DNA of 64,000 nt from the NCBI GenBank assembly GCA_001724025.1, contig MEDJ01000003.1, forward strand, positions 117,002 to 181,001. The letters are read 5' to 3'. The notes under the pieces were generated by a model that saw only the letters and a program-made list of their open reading frames with translations, had not been told where the DNA came from and did not search any database. The stretch is from Acidobacteria bacterium SCN 69-37 (GTDB lineage Bacteria > Acidobacteriota > Vicinamibacteria > Vicinamibacterales > SCN-69-37). The position numbers and the translations under genes are program-made. Positions 27,042 through 37,119 of this stretch are shown here, piece by piece. Within the stretch, counting starts at the first letter, position 1; every line of letters starts with the position of its first letter.

Positions 27042-27662
27042 ATGACGTCACGCCTGTCACGTCGCGTTGCGCTGCGGACGATTGCCACCGGCATCGGTGC
27101 CGGTGTCGCCGTGCCATTGGCCGCCGCGGATCACGCCACGCACGAGCACGCGACGGCCGAGGCCGGCATCCAGGGCAGCGCCACGGCGTCGACGACGCGT
27201 GACTTTTTCAGCGCGCACCAGTTCGCCACGCTGCAGGTGCTGGCGGGACTGATCGTGCCTGGTGCGCAGGCGAGCGGCACGCCCGAGTTCCTCGACAAGT
27301 GGCTGGCGGTGGAGCCGGTCGACGCCCGGCGGCAGTTCATCAGTGCGCTCGGCGCGTTCGACGGTGCGGCCATGCGCGCACACGGACGGGCATTCAAGGA
27401 TCTCGCGCCGGCCGATCAGACGGCCATCCTCACCGAGGCCTCGACCATGGCGCCGGGTACGACCGTGGCGTCATGGCGCACCGGCGATCCGATTGGTGCG
27501 CCGCAACCGCCGCCCGAGCCGATCAATCTGCGCGACTATTTCGATCACATCAAGGGGCTCGTCGCCGACGTGCACTTCAGCTCGGAGGCCGGCCTGCGCG
27601 ACCTCGGATCCACGGGCACGCTCGTGTTTCCGAGTTTCCCCGCCTGCGAGATTCCGACGTAG
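27042..27662 (+). CDS. Gluconate 2-dehydrogenase subunit 3-family protein
   Basis: 206 residues, with a Tat-like N-terminus (SRLSRRVALRTIATGIGAG). The body FFSAHQFATLQVLAGLIVPG and the C-terminal LRDYFDHIKGLVADVHFSSE match the small subunit of membrane-bound gluconate or sugar dehydrogenases, needed for export and folding of the FAD subunit. The GAGAGGG ribosome site is 7 bases from the ATG. It is divergent from the GMC gene rather than in the usual same-strand order. Confidence 0.82.
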   Translation: MTSRLSRRVALRTIATGIGAGVAVPLAAADHATHEHATAEAGIQGSATASTTRDFFSAHQFATLQVLAGLIVPGAQASGTPEFLDKWLAVEPVDARRQFISALGAFDGAAMRAHGRAFKDLAPADQTAILTEASTMAPGTTVASWRTGDPIGAPQPPPEPINLRDYFDHIKGLVADVHFSSEAGLRDLGSTGTLVFPSFPACEIPT

Positions 27663-27677
27663 CGAGAGCGAATCCTC

Positions 27678-27765
27678 CTGAGGCGGAAGCCCCGGGGCTC
27701 CGAAGAAGAGGCGCGTCGTCGGTCAACGAAAACAATCCGGAGCCCTGGGGCTTCAGCCCCAGGGG
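27678..27765. repeat. Family A repeats, two copies in opposite orientation
   Basis: 27678-27703 (partly changed, GCGGAAGCCCCGGGG) and 27737-27765 (GGGGCTTCAGCCCC core). Followed to about 27862 by GACGAGGCGACAAGC-type family D sequence, between convergent genes. Confidence 0.75.
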
Positions 27766-27872
27766 ACGGCCAGGAGGCGACGGCGACCGCGTGACGAGGC
27801 GACAAGCCCGCCGCCCGCGTAGCCCGCTGCCGAGCCGCCCGCGGCCCGCGGCCGCGTAGCCCACCGTCCCCG

Positions 27873-30800
27873 TCAGGACAGCAACATTTCCAGATCGTCG
27901 CGCTCGAGATGGCGCAGGCCGACGGCATCGGCCGAGAGGACCGCGTCAGCCAGCTCGCGCTTCGACTGCTGCAGGGCGAGGACTTTCTCTTCCACCGTGT
28001 CGCGTGCGATCAGGCGGTAGGCGAATACCTCGCGCTCCTGGCCGATGCGGTGCGCGCGGTCGATGGCCTGGGCCTCGACCGCCGGGTTCCACCAGGGATC
28101 GAGCAGGAACACGTACGCGGCCGACGTCAGGTTGAGGCCGAGGCCGCCGGCCTTCAGGCTGATCAGGAAAAGTGGGACCGCGGGATCGGTCTGGAACCGC
28201 TCCACGCGCGCGTCGCGGTTGCGCGTCCGGCCGTCGAGGTACTCGTACGGCAGCGTCGCGGCATCGAGCTGATCGCGCAGCAGCGCCAGCAGGCTCGTGA
28301 ACTGCGAGAAGACGATGGCCTTGTGTCCTTCGTCGACCAGTTCCTGGAGCCGGGGGATGAGGACGTCGAATTTCGCCGAACTGGCCGTCCGTTGCGCGGT
28401 GTCGACCAGCCCGACGTGACACGCGGCCTGGCGCAGCCGCAGCAGGGCCTCGAGCACGTGCATCCTGGACTTCGCGATCCCCTCGCGATTGACGCGGGCG
28501 AGGAGCGTCTGGCGGTAGTGGCGCCGCAGGCCGTCGTAGAGGGCGCGCTCGCGTGCGTCGAGTTCGCAGAGGATCGTCTGTTCGGTCCGCGGCGGCAGTT
28601 CCGTGGCCACCTGGGCTTTCGTCCGGCGCAGGATGAACGGCCGCAGTCCGCGCGAGAGCAGCGCTGCCGCGTCGTGACCCGAGGCGGCCGCGGCGCGCTC
28701 GAACATCCGAGCGCGGCCCAGCACGCCGGGATTGAGGAACTCGAACAGGCTCCAGAGCTCGCCGAGATGGTTCTCGATCGGCGTGCCCGAGAGCGCCAGG
28801 CGGTGGCGGCCCCGCAGCAGGCGTGCGGCGCGGGCCGCGGCCGTGCCGGCGTTCTTGATGGCCTGCGCCTCGTCGAGCACGATGTAGTCGAACGTGATCT
28901 CGGCCAGCGCCTCGACGTCGCGCCGCAGCGTGCCGTACGTCACCAGCACGACATCGTGGCCGGCCATGGTCGTTTCGTCGATCGAGCGGCGGGCGTGCGC
29001 CGCGTCGAGCACGCGCAACTGCGGTGTGAACCGCGCGGCTTCGTCGATCCAGTTGCCGACGAGCGATCGCGGCACCACGACGAGCGACGGGCGATGCGTC
29101 TCGGCCGGCGTGTCGGGCCGCACCCGCCGCGAGTCGAGCAGCGCCAGGACCATGATCGTCTTGCCGAGGCCCATGTCGTCGGCCAGGCAGCCGCCGAAGC
29201 CGAACTGACGCAGGAACGCGAACCAGCCGAGGCCTTCGCGCTGATATGGCCGCAGCGCGCCGGTGAACGACGGCTCCGGATCGAAGGGCGCGATGTGGGT
29301 GAACGACGCGAGTTCGCGACGCACGCGCGCGAACGCGGCATCGACCTGCACCGCGGCGTCTGCCTCGCGTTCGGCCAGCAGCGCGTCGACAAGGGCGCCC
29401 TGCGCGCGCGAGAACCTGATGCGATCGTCGATGACCGTCCCCGTTGCCGCCAGCGCCGAGTACTGCCGCAGCCATTCCTCGGGCAGCAGGCCCATCGTGC
29501 CGTCGTCGAGCGTGATCGCCTGCGCGCCGTCGCGGATGGCGTCGAGGATGGCCGTGAGCGGGACGCGATCGGCCGCATACGAGACGGTGGCCGTCAGGTC
29601 GAACCAGTCGACCCCGGACGTGACCGACAGGTGAACGGTGCCGGGCAGCCGGTACCGCAGGCCGTCGACCTGCACGATCCAGCCATCGGCCGAAAGCGCC
29701 TGCGTCACCGTCGGGATGTCGTCGACGTGGACGTGGACCGCCGTACGCGTGTCGTCCGTCAGCGCCAGTCCGAGCGCGAGCAGGCGCTGGACCGCACCCT
29801 CTTCCGCCTCGGGATCGCGATGGATCACCCGGCCGTGCTCGCGGTCGAAGACGATGGCGGCGTCCGGGCCGGGCCGGACACGCGTGCCCGCGTAGTCGAA
29901 CGTGATGTCGCCGACGAGCGCCTGCGGATCCGCCGTGCGCTCGAGCAGCAGGCACGGGACGGGTGGCTCCCTGACGTCGATGGCATGGAGCGCCGCCGGC
30001 AGCGCCTCGGCGGCCACGCCGCTGCGCGCGAGCAGCCAGGCCAGCCGCGCCGCATCGCGTGCCGGCACGCGCAGCGGCCGCGCGCAGCGCAGTGCCGCGG
30101 CGAAGGCGACCTGCGGATCGGCCTCGAACCGCGCGATCGATCGCCGCAGGATCACCAGCGTCGATCCGACGAGGACGTGCGGCTCGTCGATCGACACGCG
30201 CGCGGACTCGCGCACGAACGCCGCGTCGACGTCGAAGCTGTCCGGCTGTTCCGTGACGCGCACGTCGATCCGCCACGCGCCGCCGTCGTCCCACGTCAGC
30301 GGCTGCGGATCGGCACTCGTCGTCGTCCGCACCCAGGCGCGCGCCAGGCGCGCGATCTGCGGGAGCAGTTCCTGCGCGAGCGCGGGCGGCAGGAGGAACG
30401 TCGCCGGCCGGCGCAGGCCGGCGTCCTCGTCCCGCGTGCCCGAGGCGTCAGGCGCTGCGCGCGTGCCCCCGAGCAGGATCGCGAGCCATCGTCGATCGAC
30501 GCCCGACGCCCACGCGACGTCATCGATCGAGATGTCGATCGTCCGCGGCTTGGTGACGCCGCCGCCCTTGATGCGGCGCTGGTGCATGACGGTCAGCAGC
30601 GTGTCGCCGGCCGCGATCGATGCCGGCACGTCGACCACGTAGAGCAGCGGGACGTCGGTGAAGGGCAGATCGCCGGGCGCCGGTGCCGTGAGCGAGGTCA
30701 GGCGGTGATCGATCGCGTCGAGGGCGGCGCGGCTGACGTCCGCGACCGCGTCATCAGGCGTGGCGATCGGAACGTCGGGAAGTGCGTCGGGATGCCGCAT
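27873..30800 (-). CDS. SNF2-family DEAD-like helicase/ATPase
   Basis: About 975 residues. The C-terminal half is a complete SWI2/SNF2 engine: LADDMGLGKTIMVLALLD (motif I), DEAQAIKN (motif II), LSGTPIENHLGELWSLFEFL (III), FSQFTSLLALLRDQL, LISLKAGGLGLNLTSAAYVF (V) and DRAHRIGQEREVFAYRLI (VI). The N-terminal 450 residues are a poorly conserved accessory part without recognised motifs and no zinc SWIM motif is seen. Start ATG 30800 is supported by CATAAT about 15 bases upstream on the minus strand; a TTG at 30815 is the alternative. Role in DNA remodelling or repair is inferred from the family. Confidence 0.88.
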   Translation of the reverse strand: MRHPDALPDVPIATPDDAVADVSRAALDAIDHRLTSLTAPAPGDLPFTDVPLLYVVDVPASIAAGDTLLTVMHQRRIKGGGVTKPRTIDISIDDVAWASGVDRRWLAILLGGTRAAPDASGTRDEDAGLRRPATFLLPPALAQELLPQIARLARAWVRTTTSADPQPLTWDDGGAWRIDVRVTEQPDSFDVDAAFVRESARVSIDEPHVLVGSTLVILRRSIARFEADPQVAFAAALRCARPLRVPARDAARLAWLLARSGVAAEALPAALHAIDVREPPVPCLLLERTADPQALVGDITFDYAGTRVRPGPDAAIVFDREHGRVIHRDPEAEEGAVQRLLALGLALTDDTRTAVHVHVDDIPTVTQALSADGWIVQVDGLRYRLPGTVHLSVTSGVDWFDLTATVSYAADRVPLTAILDAIRDGAQAITLDDGTMGLLPEEWLRQYSALAATGTVIDDRIRFSRAQGALVDALLAEREADAAVQVDAAFARVRRELASFTHIAPFDPEPSFTGALRPYQREGLGWFAFLRQFGFGGCLADDMGLGKTIMVLALLDSRRVRPDTPAETHRPSLVVVPRSLVGNWIDEAARFTPQLRVLDAAHARRSIDETTMAGHDVVLVTYGTLRRDVEALAEITFDYIVLDEAQAIKNAGTAAARAARLLRGRHRLALSGTPIENHLGELWSLFEFLNPGVLGRARMFERAAAASGHDAAALLSRGLRPFILRRTKAQVATELPPRTEQTILCELDARERALYDGLRRHYRQTLLARVNREGIAKSRMHVLEALLRLRQAACHVGLVDTAQRTASSAKFDVLIPRLQELVDEGHKAIVFSQFTSLLALLRDQLDAATLPYEYLDGRTRNRDARVERFQTDPAVPLFLISLKAGGLGLNLTSAAYVFLLDPWWNPAVEAQAIDRAHRIGQEREVFAYRLIARDTVEEKVLALQQSKRELADAVLSADAVGLRHLERDDLEMLLS

Positions 30801-30905
30801 CGGTGGAACACGCAATTATGACAGGCTCTGGGCTGATCAGGCCAGCGCCCGCCACGACGCCGGTCGCGTGCGCACGGCATCCGCGCACGCTCCGGCGGCT
30901 TGACG

Positions 30906-32093
30906 ATGGCGACGCGGCGGCACACACTGGCCCGATTGCGCAGTCTGGCTCCTGATGTCTTCGTGCGTGTGCGCGCCGCCTGGCAGCGGCGCATCGTCAC
31001 GCGCGGCGTGCCCCCTGTCGGCGGCGCGTGGCGCGTGGCCGTACGCGGGGCCCTCGTCGCGGCCGTGGTCGCGTCGATCGTGATGGCGTCAGCGTGCGGT
31101 GCCGGGGAGCCCGCGCGGCGGGCCACATCGTTCTCCGGCGTCTCGATGGGCACGGGATGGACGGTGACGGTCGTCACGGGGCCCGAGGGGCTGTCGGGCG
31201 ACGAGCATCGCGCCATCGACGACGAGATCGCCGCGACGCTCGGACGCATCGACACGCTGATGTCGACGTGGCAGCCGGCGTCGGAACTGTCGCGGTTCAA
31301 TGCGTCGGACGATCTCCTGCCGTTCCCCGTGGCGCCGGAGACGTTCGACATGTTCCAGTGGGCGCAGCGCCTGTCGGACGAGACGGGCGGGACGCTCGAT
31401 GCGTCGGTGGCTCCGCTCGTCGAGGCCTGGGGCTTCGGCCCGGCGAGCCGCGATCGACAGCTGCCCGACGAGGCCACGATCGCGCGACTGCGCCAGACGG
31501 TCGGGATGGCGCTCATCGAACTCGATCCCGCCGGGCACTGGGTGCGCAAGCGCCGGCCCGGCGTGCGCGTCGACTTCTCCGCGTTCGCCCCGGGCTATGG
31601 CGCCGATCGCGTGGCCGATCATCTGACGGCGCGTGGCCTGACCGACTATCTGATTGATGTCAGCGGGGAACTCGTCGCCCGCGGCCGCAATGCCGACGGC
31701 CGGATCTGGCAGGTGGGCGTGGAGCGTCCGCAGGCCGAGGGGATCGCGGTGGCGCACGTCGTGCCGCTGCAGAATCGCGCGATGGCGACGTCGGGCGACT
31801 ACCGCAACTTCCGCGAGGTGGACGGGCAACGGCTCTCGCACGTCCTCGATCCGCGGACCGGCAGGCCCGCGCGTCACGATCTGGCGTCGGTCACGGTGTT
31901 CGACGATCTGGCGGTCCGCGCCGACGGCCTCGCCACGGCACTGCTGGTGCTCGGCCCCGACGAGGGGCCGGCGTTTGCCGAGCAGCACGGGCTGCCGGCC
32001 CTGTTCCTGATTCGGCGGCCCGACGGCCGCTTCGACGAACGGACGACGACGGCGTTCGAGGCCCTGGACGCGGCGGCGGCACCGGCCCCCTGA
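30906..32093 (+). CDS. apbE: FAD:protein FMN transferase, ApbE family lipoprotein
   Basis: Transfers FMN from FAD onto Thr/Ser of target flavoproteins. About 395 residues. A basic N-terminus is followed by a hydrophobic stretch and lipobox-like SIVMASACG, then FSGVSMGTGWTVTVV, LDASVAPLVEAWGFGP, VDFSAFAPGYGADRVAD, YLIDVSGELVARGRN, MATSGDYRNF and HVLDPRTGRPA, all ApbE motifs. The start is unsure; a GTG about 35 codons downstream would give a more typical lipoprotein signal. No NqrC/RnfG-type target is seen nearby. Confidence 0.88.
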   Translation: MATRRHTLARLRSLAPDVFVRVRAAWQRRIVTRGVPPVGGAWRVAVRGALVAAVVASIVMASACGAGEPARRATSFSGVSMGTGWTVTVVTGPEGLSGDEHRAIDDEIAATLGRIDTLMSTWQPASELSRFNASDDLLPFPVAPETFDMFQWAQRLSDETGGTLDASVAPLVEAWGFGPASRDRQLPDEATIARLRQTVGMALIELDPAGHWVRKRRPGVRVDFSAFAPGYGADRVADHLTARGLTDYLIDVSGELVARGRNADGRIWQVGVERPQAEGIAVAHVVPLQNRAMATSGDYRNFREVDGQRLSHVLDPRTGRPARHDLASVTVFDDLAVRADGLATALLVLGPDEGPAFAEQHGLPALFLIRRPDGRFDERTTTAFEALDAAAAPAP

Positions 32094-32140
32094 CCGGCGG
32101 CCGGCCCGCGGCGGCAGGGGCCGTCAGGGCGTCAATCCGG

Positions 32141-32170
32141 TTGCGCCGAGTCGGTCCCGGACACTAGAAT
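32141..32170 (+). promoter_or_regulatory. Promoter of the yebC-ruvCAB-fabH operon
   Basis: TTGCGC (32141-32146), 18 bases, TAGAAT (32165-32170). Predicted start near 32177, leaving a 32-base leader with GGAGA before the yebC ATG. Confidence 0.55.
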
Positions 32171-32208
32171 CAGGCGGTTTCGACGATCTTTCGCGATGGA
32201 GAACGAGC

Positions 32209-32958
32209 ATGTCCGGGCATTCCAAGTGGCACACCATCAAGCACAAGAAGGGCGCCGCCGACGCCAAGCGCGGGAAGATCTTCACGCGCATCATCAAAGA
32301 ACTCTCGATTGCCGCGCGTAACGGCGGAGGCGATCCCGATTCCAACCCCCGGCTTCGCACGATCATCGCGGACGCCAAGGCGGTCAACATGCCCGCCGAC
32401 AACATCAAACGGGCCATCAGGCGCGGCACGGGCGAGGAAGAAGGCGTGTCCTACGAGGAGGTCACGTACGAGGGCTACGGTCCGGGTGGCGCCGCCGTCA
32501 TCATCGAGACGATGACCGACAACCGGAACCGGACGGTGGGCGAACTGCGCCACATGCTCTCGAAGTACGGCGGCAACCTCGGCGAGGCCAACAGCGTGGC
32601 CTGGATGTTCGATCGCCGGAGCCTCATCGCGCTCGCGAAGGACAAGACTTCGGAAGACACGCTCATGGACGCCGTGCTCAACGCCGGCGCCGATGACCTG
32701 AAGGACGAGGATGACACCTGGGAGATCGTGTCGCCGATCGACGCGCACCAGACCGTGCTCGACGCGGTGAAGGCGCTCGGCGTGGAGCCCGATTCGGCGC
32801 AGATTGCGATGCTGCCGCAGAACTACATCATGCTCGAGGGGAAGACCGCGCAGCAGATGCTGAAGCTGATGGATCTGCTCGAGGAACACGACGACACGAA
32901 GAACGTGTGGTCGAACTTCGACGTCGAGGAGCAGGAGATCGAGGCCTCGCTGGCGTGA
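32209..32958 (+). CDS. yebC: YebC/PmpR-family (TACO1-like) regulator
   Basis: 249 residues, three-domain alpha/beta protein. N-terminal signature MSGHSKWHTIKHKKGAADAK, then GVSYEEVTYEGYGPGG and NRTVGELRHMLSKYGGNLGE. Known members bind DNA as regulators or help ribosomes at difficult motifs; which role applies here is unknown. First gene of an overlapping cluster with ruvC, ruvA, ruvB and fabH, a common bacterial arrangement. Confidence 0.95.
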   Translation: MSGHSKWHTIKHKKGAADAKRGKIFTRIIKELSIAARNGGGDPDSNPRLRTIIADAKAVNMPADNIKRAIRRGTGEEEGVSYEEVTYEGYGPGGAAVIIETMTDNRNRTVGELRHMLSKYGGNLGEANSVAWMFDRRSLIALAKDKTSEDTLMDAVLNAGADDLKDEDDTWEIVSPIDAHQTVLDAVKALGVEPDSAQIAMLPQNYIMLEGKTAQQMLKLMDLLEEHDDTKNVWSNFDVEEQEIEASLA

Positions 32959-33515
32959 GGATTTTCGGGATCGATCCCGGTTCCGTGCGGACGGGCTACG
33001 GCTGTGTCGACACCGCGGGCGGACGCCACCGGTTCGTCGCCTGCGGGGCCCTGTCGACGCCGGCCGGGCATCCGCTTCCCGAACGCCTGCTGGCCATTCA
33101 CGCCGGTCTCACCCAGGCCCTCGTCGACGCCGCACCCGACTGCGTGGCGATCGAGAACCTGTTCCACGCGCGCAACGCGCGCAGCGCGCTGACGCTCGGT
33201 CACGCGCGCGGCGTGGCGATGCTGGCGGCCGTGCAGCAGGGGCTGCCCGTCGTCGAGTACACCCCGGCGGAGATCAAGATGTCGGTCGTCGGCTACGGGC
33301 GCGCCGAGAAGGCGCAGGTGCAGCACATGATCGCGCTGCTGCTCGGGCTCGACACGCCGCCGACGCCGTACGACGCGTCCGACGCGCTGGCCGTGGCGCT
33401 CTGTCACGCGCACCTCACGCACGGGCTGGCCGTGGTCCAGGCCCGCGCGCCGAAACACCTCCGCAGCTGGCGTCACGCGAAAATCGATCAACTCGGCAGG
33501 CGCCAGGTCCCGTGA
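32955..33515 (+). CDS. ruvC: Holliday junction endonuclease RuvC
   Basis: 186 residues. Catalytic acidic residues: Asp in FGIDPGSVRTGYG, Glu in VAIENLFHARNARSAL, and Asp in PYDASDALAVALCHAH. The GTG start overlaps the yebC stop (GTGA). It resolves four-way junctions together with RuvAB, whose genes follow directly. Confidence 0.96.
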   Translation: MRIFGIDPGSVRTGYGCVDTAGGRHRFVACGALSTPAGHPLPERLLAIHAGLTQALVDAAPDCVAIENLFHARNARSALTLGHARGVAMLAAVQQGLPVVEYTPAEIKMSVVGYGRAEKAQVQHMIALLLGLDTPPTPYDASDALAVALCHAHLTHGLAVVQARAPKHLRSWRHAKIDQLGRRQVP

Positions 33516-34108
33516 TCGCGCGGCTCCAGGGGACGCTGCTCGACAAGCACCTCCCGCGGCTCGTCATCGACGTGTCGGGCGTCGGCTACGAGGTGTCCGT
33601 GCCGCTCTCGACGTTCGCCGCCGTCGGTGACGTCGGCGCCCGCGTCGTCCTGCGCATCCACACGCACGTCCGCGAGGATGCGATCCTGCTGTTCGGGTTC
33701 GCGACCCCGCTCGAGCAGGATCTGTTCGAGCGCCTGATCACCGTGAGCGGCATCGGGCCGAAGCTCGCCCTGGCCGTCCTCTCGGGGATCGAGAGCGGCG
33801 ACCTGGTCCGGGCGATCCGCGCCGGCGATGTCGCGCGGCTGACACGCACGCCCGGTGTCGGCCGCAAGACCGCCGAGCGGCTCATCGTGGAACTCAAGGA
33901 CCGGCTGCCGGCCGCCATCGACGAGGGCGAGTCCCTGACGGCCGACGCGCCGGCGTCCATGCGCGACGACGTGCTGTCGGCGCTCGTCAATCTCGGGTAC
34001 CAGCGGCACGCCGTCGAGAAGACCGTCGATGCCGTGCTGACACGCGACGGCTCGGCGGACTTCGAGACCGTGCTGCGGCAGATTCTGAGGGAGCTGGCGC
34101 GCTCATGA
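33512..34108 (+). CDS. ruvA: Holliday junction DNA helicase subunit RuvA
   Basis: 198 residues: OB-fold domain I, two helix-hairpin-helix motifs ([19 protein letters not shown] and [18 protein letters not shown]), acidic pin and a C-terminal domain III that contacts RuvB ([20 protein letters not shown]). The GTG start overlaps ruvC by four bases; the end overlaps ruvB by four. Confidence 0.96.
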   Translation: MIARLQGTLLDKHLPRLVIDVSGVGYEVSVPLSTFAAVGDVGARVVLRIHTHVREDAILLFGFATPLEQDLFERLITVSGIGPKLALAVLSGIESGDLVRAIRAGDVARLTRTPGVGRKTAERLIVELKDRLPAAIDEGESLTADAPASMRDDVLSALVNLGYQRHAVEKTVDAVLTRDGSADFETVLRQILRELARS

Positions 34109-35121
34109 CCGATCCCCGCCTCGTGGCCGCGTCGCGCGTCGACGATGACGCGCAGTTCGAGTCCGGCCTGCGGCCGCGCACGCTGCGCGACTACATCGGC
34201 CAGGAACGCCTGCGCGAGAACCTGATCGTGTCGATCGAGGCCGCGCGCCAGCGTGGCGAGGCACTCGACCACGTCCTGCTCTACGGCCCGCCGGGCCTCG
34301 GCAAGACCACGCTGGCCAACGTCATCGCCAATGAACTGGGCGCGCCGCTGCGCACGACGTCGGGCCCTGTCCTCGAGACCAAGGGCGACCTGGCCGCGAT
34401 TCTCAGCAGCCTCCAGCCGCGCGACGTCCTCTTCATCGACGAAGTCCACCGCATGAGCGCCGTCGTCGAGGAGACGCTGTACCCGGCGATGGAGGACTAC
34501 GAGATCGACATCATGATCGGCCAGGGACCGGGCGCGCGATCCGTGCGCATGCCGCTGAACCCGTTCACGCTCGTGGGCGCGACGACGCGCGCAGGGTTGT
34601 TGACGTCGCCGCTGCGCGCGCGGTTCGGGATCGTGCACCGCCTCGAGTTCTACGGCGAAGCCGACCTGACGACGATCGTCAGGCGATCGGCCGGCATCCT
34701 CGGTGTCGGCATCGCCGACGACGCGGCCGTCGAGATCGCGCGGCGATCGCGCGGTACGCCCCGCATCGCCAACAGGCTCCTGCGCCGCGTGCGCGATTTC
34801 GCCGAGGTACGGGCGGACGGACAGATCACGACGCCTGTCTGTCACGACGCGCTGGCGCTGATGGAGGTGGATGCGCACGGGTTCGACGAGGCGGATCGGC
34901 GGCTGCTGCGGACGATCATCGACAAGTTCGGCGGCGGGCCCGTCGGTCTCGGCAGCCTGGCGGCGGCCATCGGGGAAGAAAAGGACGCCATCGAGGACAT
35001 CTACGAGCCGTTTCTCATCCAGATCGGCTTCCTCGATCGCACGCCGCGCGGCCGTGTGGCCACGGCGCGCGCCTATGATTACTTCGGGCTGATGGCCCCG
35101 CGAAAGGATCAGTTGTGGTGA
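34105..35121 (+). CDS. ruvB: Holliday junction branch migration ATPase RuvB
   Basis: 338 residues, AAA+ motor. Walker [21 protein letters not shown], Walker [10 protein letters not shown], sensor 1 [19 protein letters not shown], sensor 2 [18 protein letters not shown], then a winged helix ending [16 protein letters not shown]. The last 7 bases overlap fabH. Confidence 0.97.
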   Translation: MTDPRLVAASRVDDDAQFESGLRPRTLRDYIGQERLRENLIVSIEAARQRGEALDHVLLYGPPGLGKTTLANVIANELGAPLRTTSGPVLETKGDLAAILSSLQPRDVLFIDEVHRMSAVVEETLYPAMEDYEIDIMIGQGPGARSVRMPLNPFTLVGATTRAGLLTSPLRARFGIVHRLEFYGEADLTTIVRRSAGILGVGIADDAAVEIARRSRGTPRIANRLLRRVRDFAEVRADGQITTPVCHDALALMEVDAHGFDEADRRLLRTIIDKFGGGPVGLGSLAAAIGEEKDAIEDIYEPFLIQIGFLDRTPRGRVATARAYDYFGLMAPRKDQLW

Positions 35122-36116
35122 AGGCACTCAGGCGGGTGAAGATCTCGGGGCTCGGCACGCACGTACCGCCCCACGTGCTGACCAACGCCGACCTGGAGAA
35201 GATGGTCGAGACGACGGACGAGTGGATCCTCCAGCGCACGGGAATCCGCGAGCGGCACATCGTCGAGCCCGGCCAGGGAGCCTCGGACATCGCCGAGCCG
35301 GCCGCGCGCGCCGCGCTGGCCGAGGCCGGACTCGCCCCCGCCGATATCGGCTTCATCGTCGTCGGCACGACCACGCCCGATACGATCTTCCCGAGCACCG
35401 CGTGCCGGCTGCAGGCCAAGATCGGGGCCACGCGGGCCTGGGGCTATGACCTGGGTGCGGCCTGCTCGGGCTTCACCTATTCCCTCACCGCCGGCTGGTC
35501 GATGGTCGCGACAGGCGCTGTCGAGCACGCGCTCGTCGTCGGCGCCGACGTGATGTCGAGCATCATCGACTACACCGATCGCGCCACGTGCATCCTGTTC
35601 GGCGACGGCGCCGGTGCCGTCGTCCTGTCGCCGGCGGGCGACGATGAGCCGGGAGTCATCGACTTCATGCACGAGATCGACGGCAACGGCGGCGACGCGC
35701 TGTGCATGCCGGCCGGCGGCAGCCGGAAGCCCGCGTCGCACGAGACCGTGGATCAGCGGCTGCACTACGTGAAGCAGGACGGCCAGACCGTCTTCAAGTT
35801 CGCCGTGAAGAAGAACGAGGAAATGGCGCTGCGGATGCTCGAGCGCAACCAGCTCAGCGGAACGGATCTGGATCTCTACTGCTCGCACCAGGCCAATCGC
35901 CGCATCATCGAGGCCACGGCGGCGCGCCTGGGGCTGGGGCCGGACAAGTTCATCCTCAATCTCGATCGCTACGGCAACACGACAGCGGCCACGATCCCGC
36001 TCGCTCTCGCCGACGCGCGTGCGGAGGGCCGGCTGAAGAGGGGCGATCTGGTCATGCTCGCATCGGTCGGTGCGGGGTTCACGGCCGGCAGCGTGCTGCT
36101 GCGGTGGAGCTTGTAG
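35115..36116 (+). CDS. fabH: 3-oxoacyl-ACP synthase III, KAS III
   Basis: 333 residues; starts fatty-acid elongation by condensing an acyl-CoA with malonyl-ACP. Catalytic triad: Cys in [12 protein letters not shown], His in [13 protein letters not shown], Asn in [14 protein letters not shown]. The N-terminus [17 protein letters not shown] is typical. GTG start within the ruvB end, so it is coupled to a DNA-repair operon; this linkage appears to be one of convenience. Confidence 0.95.
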   Translation: MVKALRRVKISGLGTHVPPHVLTNADLEKMVETTDEWILQRTGIRERHIVEPGQGASDIAEPAARAALAEAGLAPADIGFIVVGTTTPDTIFPSTACRLQAKIGATRAWGYDLGAACSGFTYSLTAGWSMVATGAVEHALVVGADVMSSIIDYTDRATCILFGDGAGAVVLSPAGDDEPGVIDFMHEIDGNGGDALCMPAGGSRKPASHETVDQRLHYVKQDGQTVFKFAVKKNEEMALRMLERNQLSGTDLDLYCSHQANRRIIEATAARLGLGPDKFILNLDRYGNTTAATIPLALADARAEGRLKRGDLVMLASVGAGFTAGSVLLRWSL

Positions 36117-36155
36117 ATAAAGGCTACAAGGCCACGAGGCCACCGGGCCGCTTGA
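36117..36155. repeat. Family D repeat (GGCTACaaGGCCACgaGG)
   Basis: AAAGGCTACAAGGCCACGAG begins right after the fabH stop. Related blocks stand at 59814-59842, 60923-61090 and about 55108-55150. Confidence 0.6.
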
Positions 36156-36171
36156 CGGGGGGAGGAGCGCG

Positions 36172-36645
36172 ATGGCACCAACGCTGGCGCCCGAGTGGCA
36201 GACGACAGACTGGATCAATACGCCGGAGCCACTGACGCTCGAGCGTCTGCGCGGACGCGTGGTCATGCTGCACGCCTTCCAGATGCTCTGTCCCGGGTGC
36301 GTGGCGAAAGCGATTCCGCAGGCGCAGCGCGTGGCCGCGGTGTTTGCCGATGCCCCGCTGACGGTCGTCGGATTGCACACGGTGTTCGAACACCACGACG
36401 CGATGACCGTCACCTCGCTGCGCGCGTTCCTGCACGAGTACCGCGTGGGGTTTCCCGTGGGCGTCGATGCGCCCGATCCCGAGGGGGGACCCATTCCGCT
36501 GACGATGCAGGCGTACGCGATGCAGGGGACGCCGACGCTCGTGCTGATCGATGCCGAGGGTCGGCTGCGGCGCCAGGCGTTCGGCGCTGTCGACGATCTG
36601 GCGCTGGGGGCCGAATTGCAGGGCCTGTTGCTGGAAGTGCGGTAG
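36172..36645 (+). CDS. Thioredoxin-fold redoxin (TlpA/AhpC-like) with CPGC motif
   Basis: 157 residues. Redox pair in MLCPGCVAKAIPQAQRVAAV near residue 40, and the cis-proline region MQGTPTLVLIDAEGRL. It resembles peroxiredoxin/TlpA-like cytosolic proteins; no signal peptide. GGGGGGAGGAG is placed just before ATG 36172, a strong ribosome site. Partners unknown; separated from fabH by a repeat. Confidence 0.8.
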   Translation: MAPTLAPEWQTTDWINTPEPLTLERLRGRVVMLHAFQMLCPGCVAKAIPQAQRVAAVFADAPLTVVGLHTVFEHHDAMTVTSLRAFLHEYRVGFPVGVDAPDPEGGPIPLTMQAYAMQGTPTLVLIDAEGRLRRQAFGAVDDLALGAELQGLLLEVR

Positions 36646-36693
36646 CGGACGCGTGCGGGCGGCATCGTCGCGCGCGGACCGGAGGGAACGACG

Positions 36694-37119
36694 ATGAGCG
36701 TGCGGGTACCGGTGGCCGCGCTGATTGGGCTGGTCGTGGTCCTGGGGCTCGTCACCGGGATCGAGAGCGTGGGCGACGTGATGTACCCGACGCCGGCGGA
36801 CCTCGATCTCACCGACAGCGAGCAGTTGCGGCGCTATGTGGAGACACTGCCGCTCGGTGCGTTCCTCGTCATCCTCACCGCGTGGGTGACGTCGACGTTC
36901 GCCGGCGGACTCGTGGCGGCACTCGTGGCCCGCACGTATCCTTACGTCGTTGCCGGGTTCATCGGGCTGGTCGTGTTCGTGGCCTCGGCGTCGCACCTGA
37001 GCTCGATTCCCCACCCGATCTGGTTCGCGCGCGCTGCGCTGATCGCCGTACCGCTGGCCGCCTGGGCCGCCGGCGCACTGGCCGCCGGGATCGCTCGAGG
37101 GCGTGTCTCCCGGGGCTGA
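36694..37119 (+). CDS. Small four-helix membrane protein, unknown
   Basis: 141 residues with four hydrophobic segments (PVAALIGLVVVLGLVTGI, FLVILTAWVTSTFAGGLVAA, YVVAGFIGLVVFVASASHL, AALIAVPLAAWAAGALAAGI). No family recognised. GGAGGG stands 6 bases before the ATG. The last residues (RVSRG) and the TGA stop are supplied by a family A repeat at 37108-37135, so the original C-terminus may have been longer or ended elsewhere. Confidence 0.7.
   Translation: MSVRVPVAALIGLVVVLGLVTGIESVGDVMYPTPADLDLTDSEQLRRYVETLPLGAFLVILTAWVTSTFAGGLVAALVARTYPYVVAGFIGLVVFVASASHLSSIPHPIWFARAALIAVPLAAWAAGALAAGIARGRVSRG

Noticed and set aside
27909-30821. Plus-strand open frame of about 970 codons
   Set aside because: Antisense to the complete SNF2 helicase; no motif, and composition is of a shadow.
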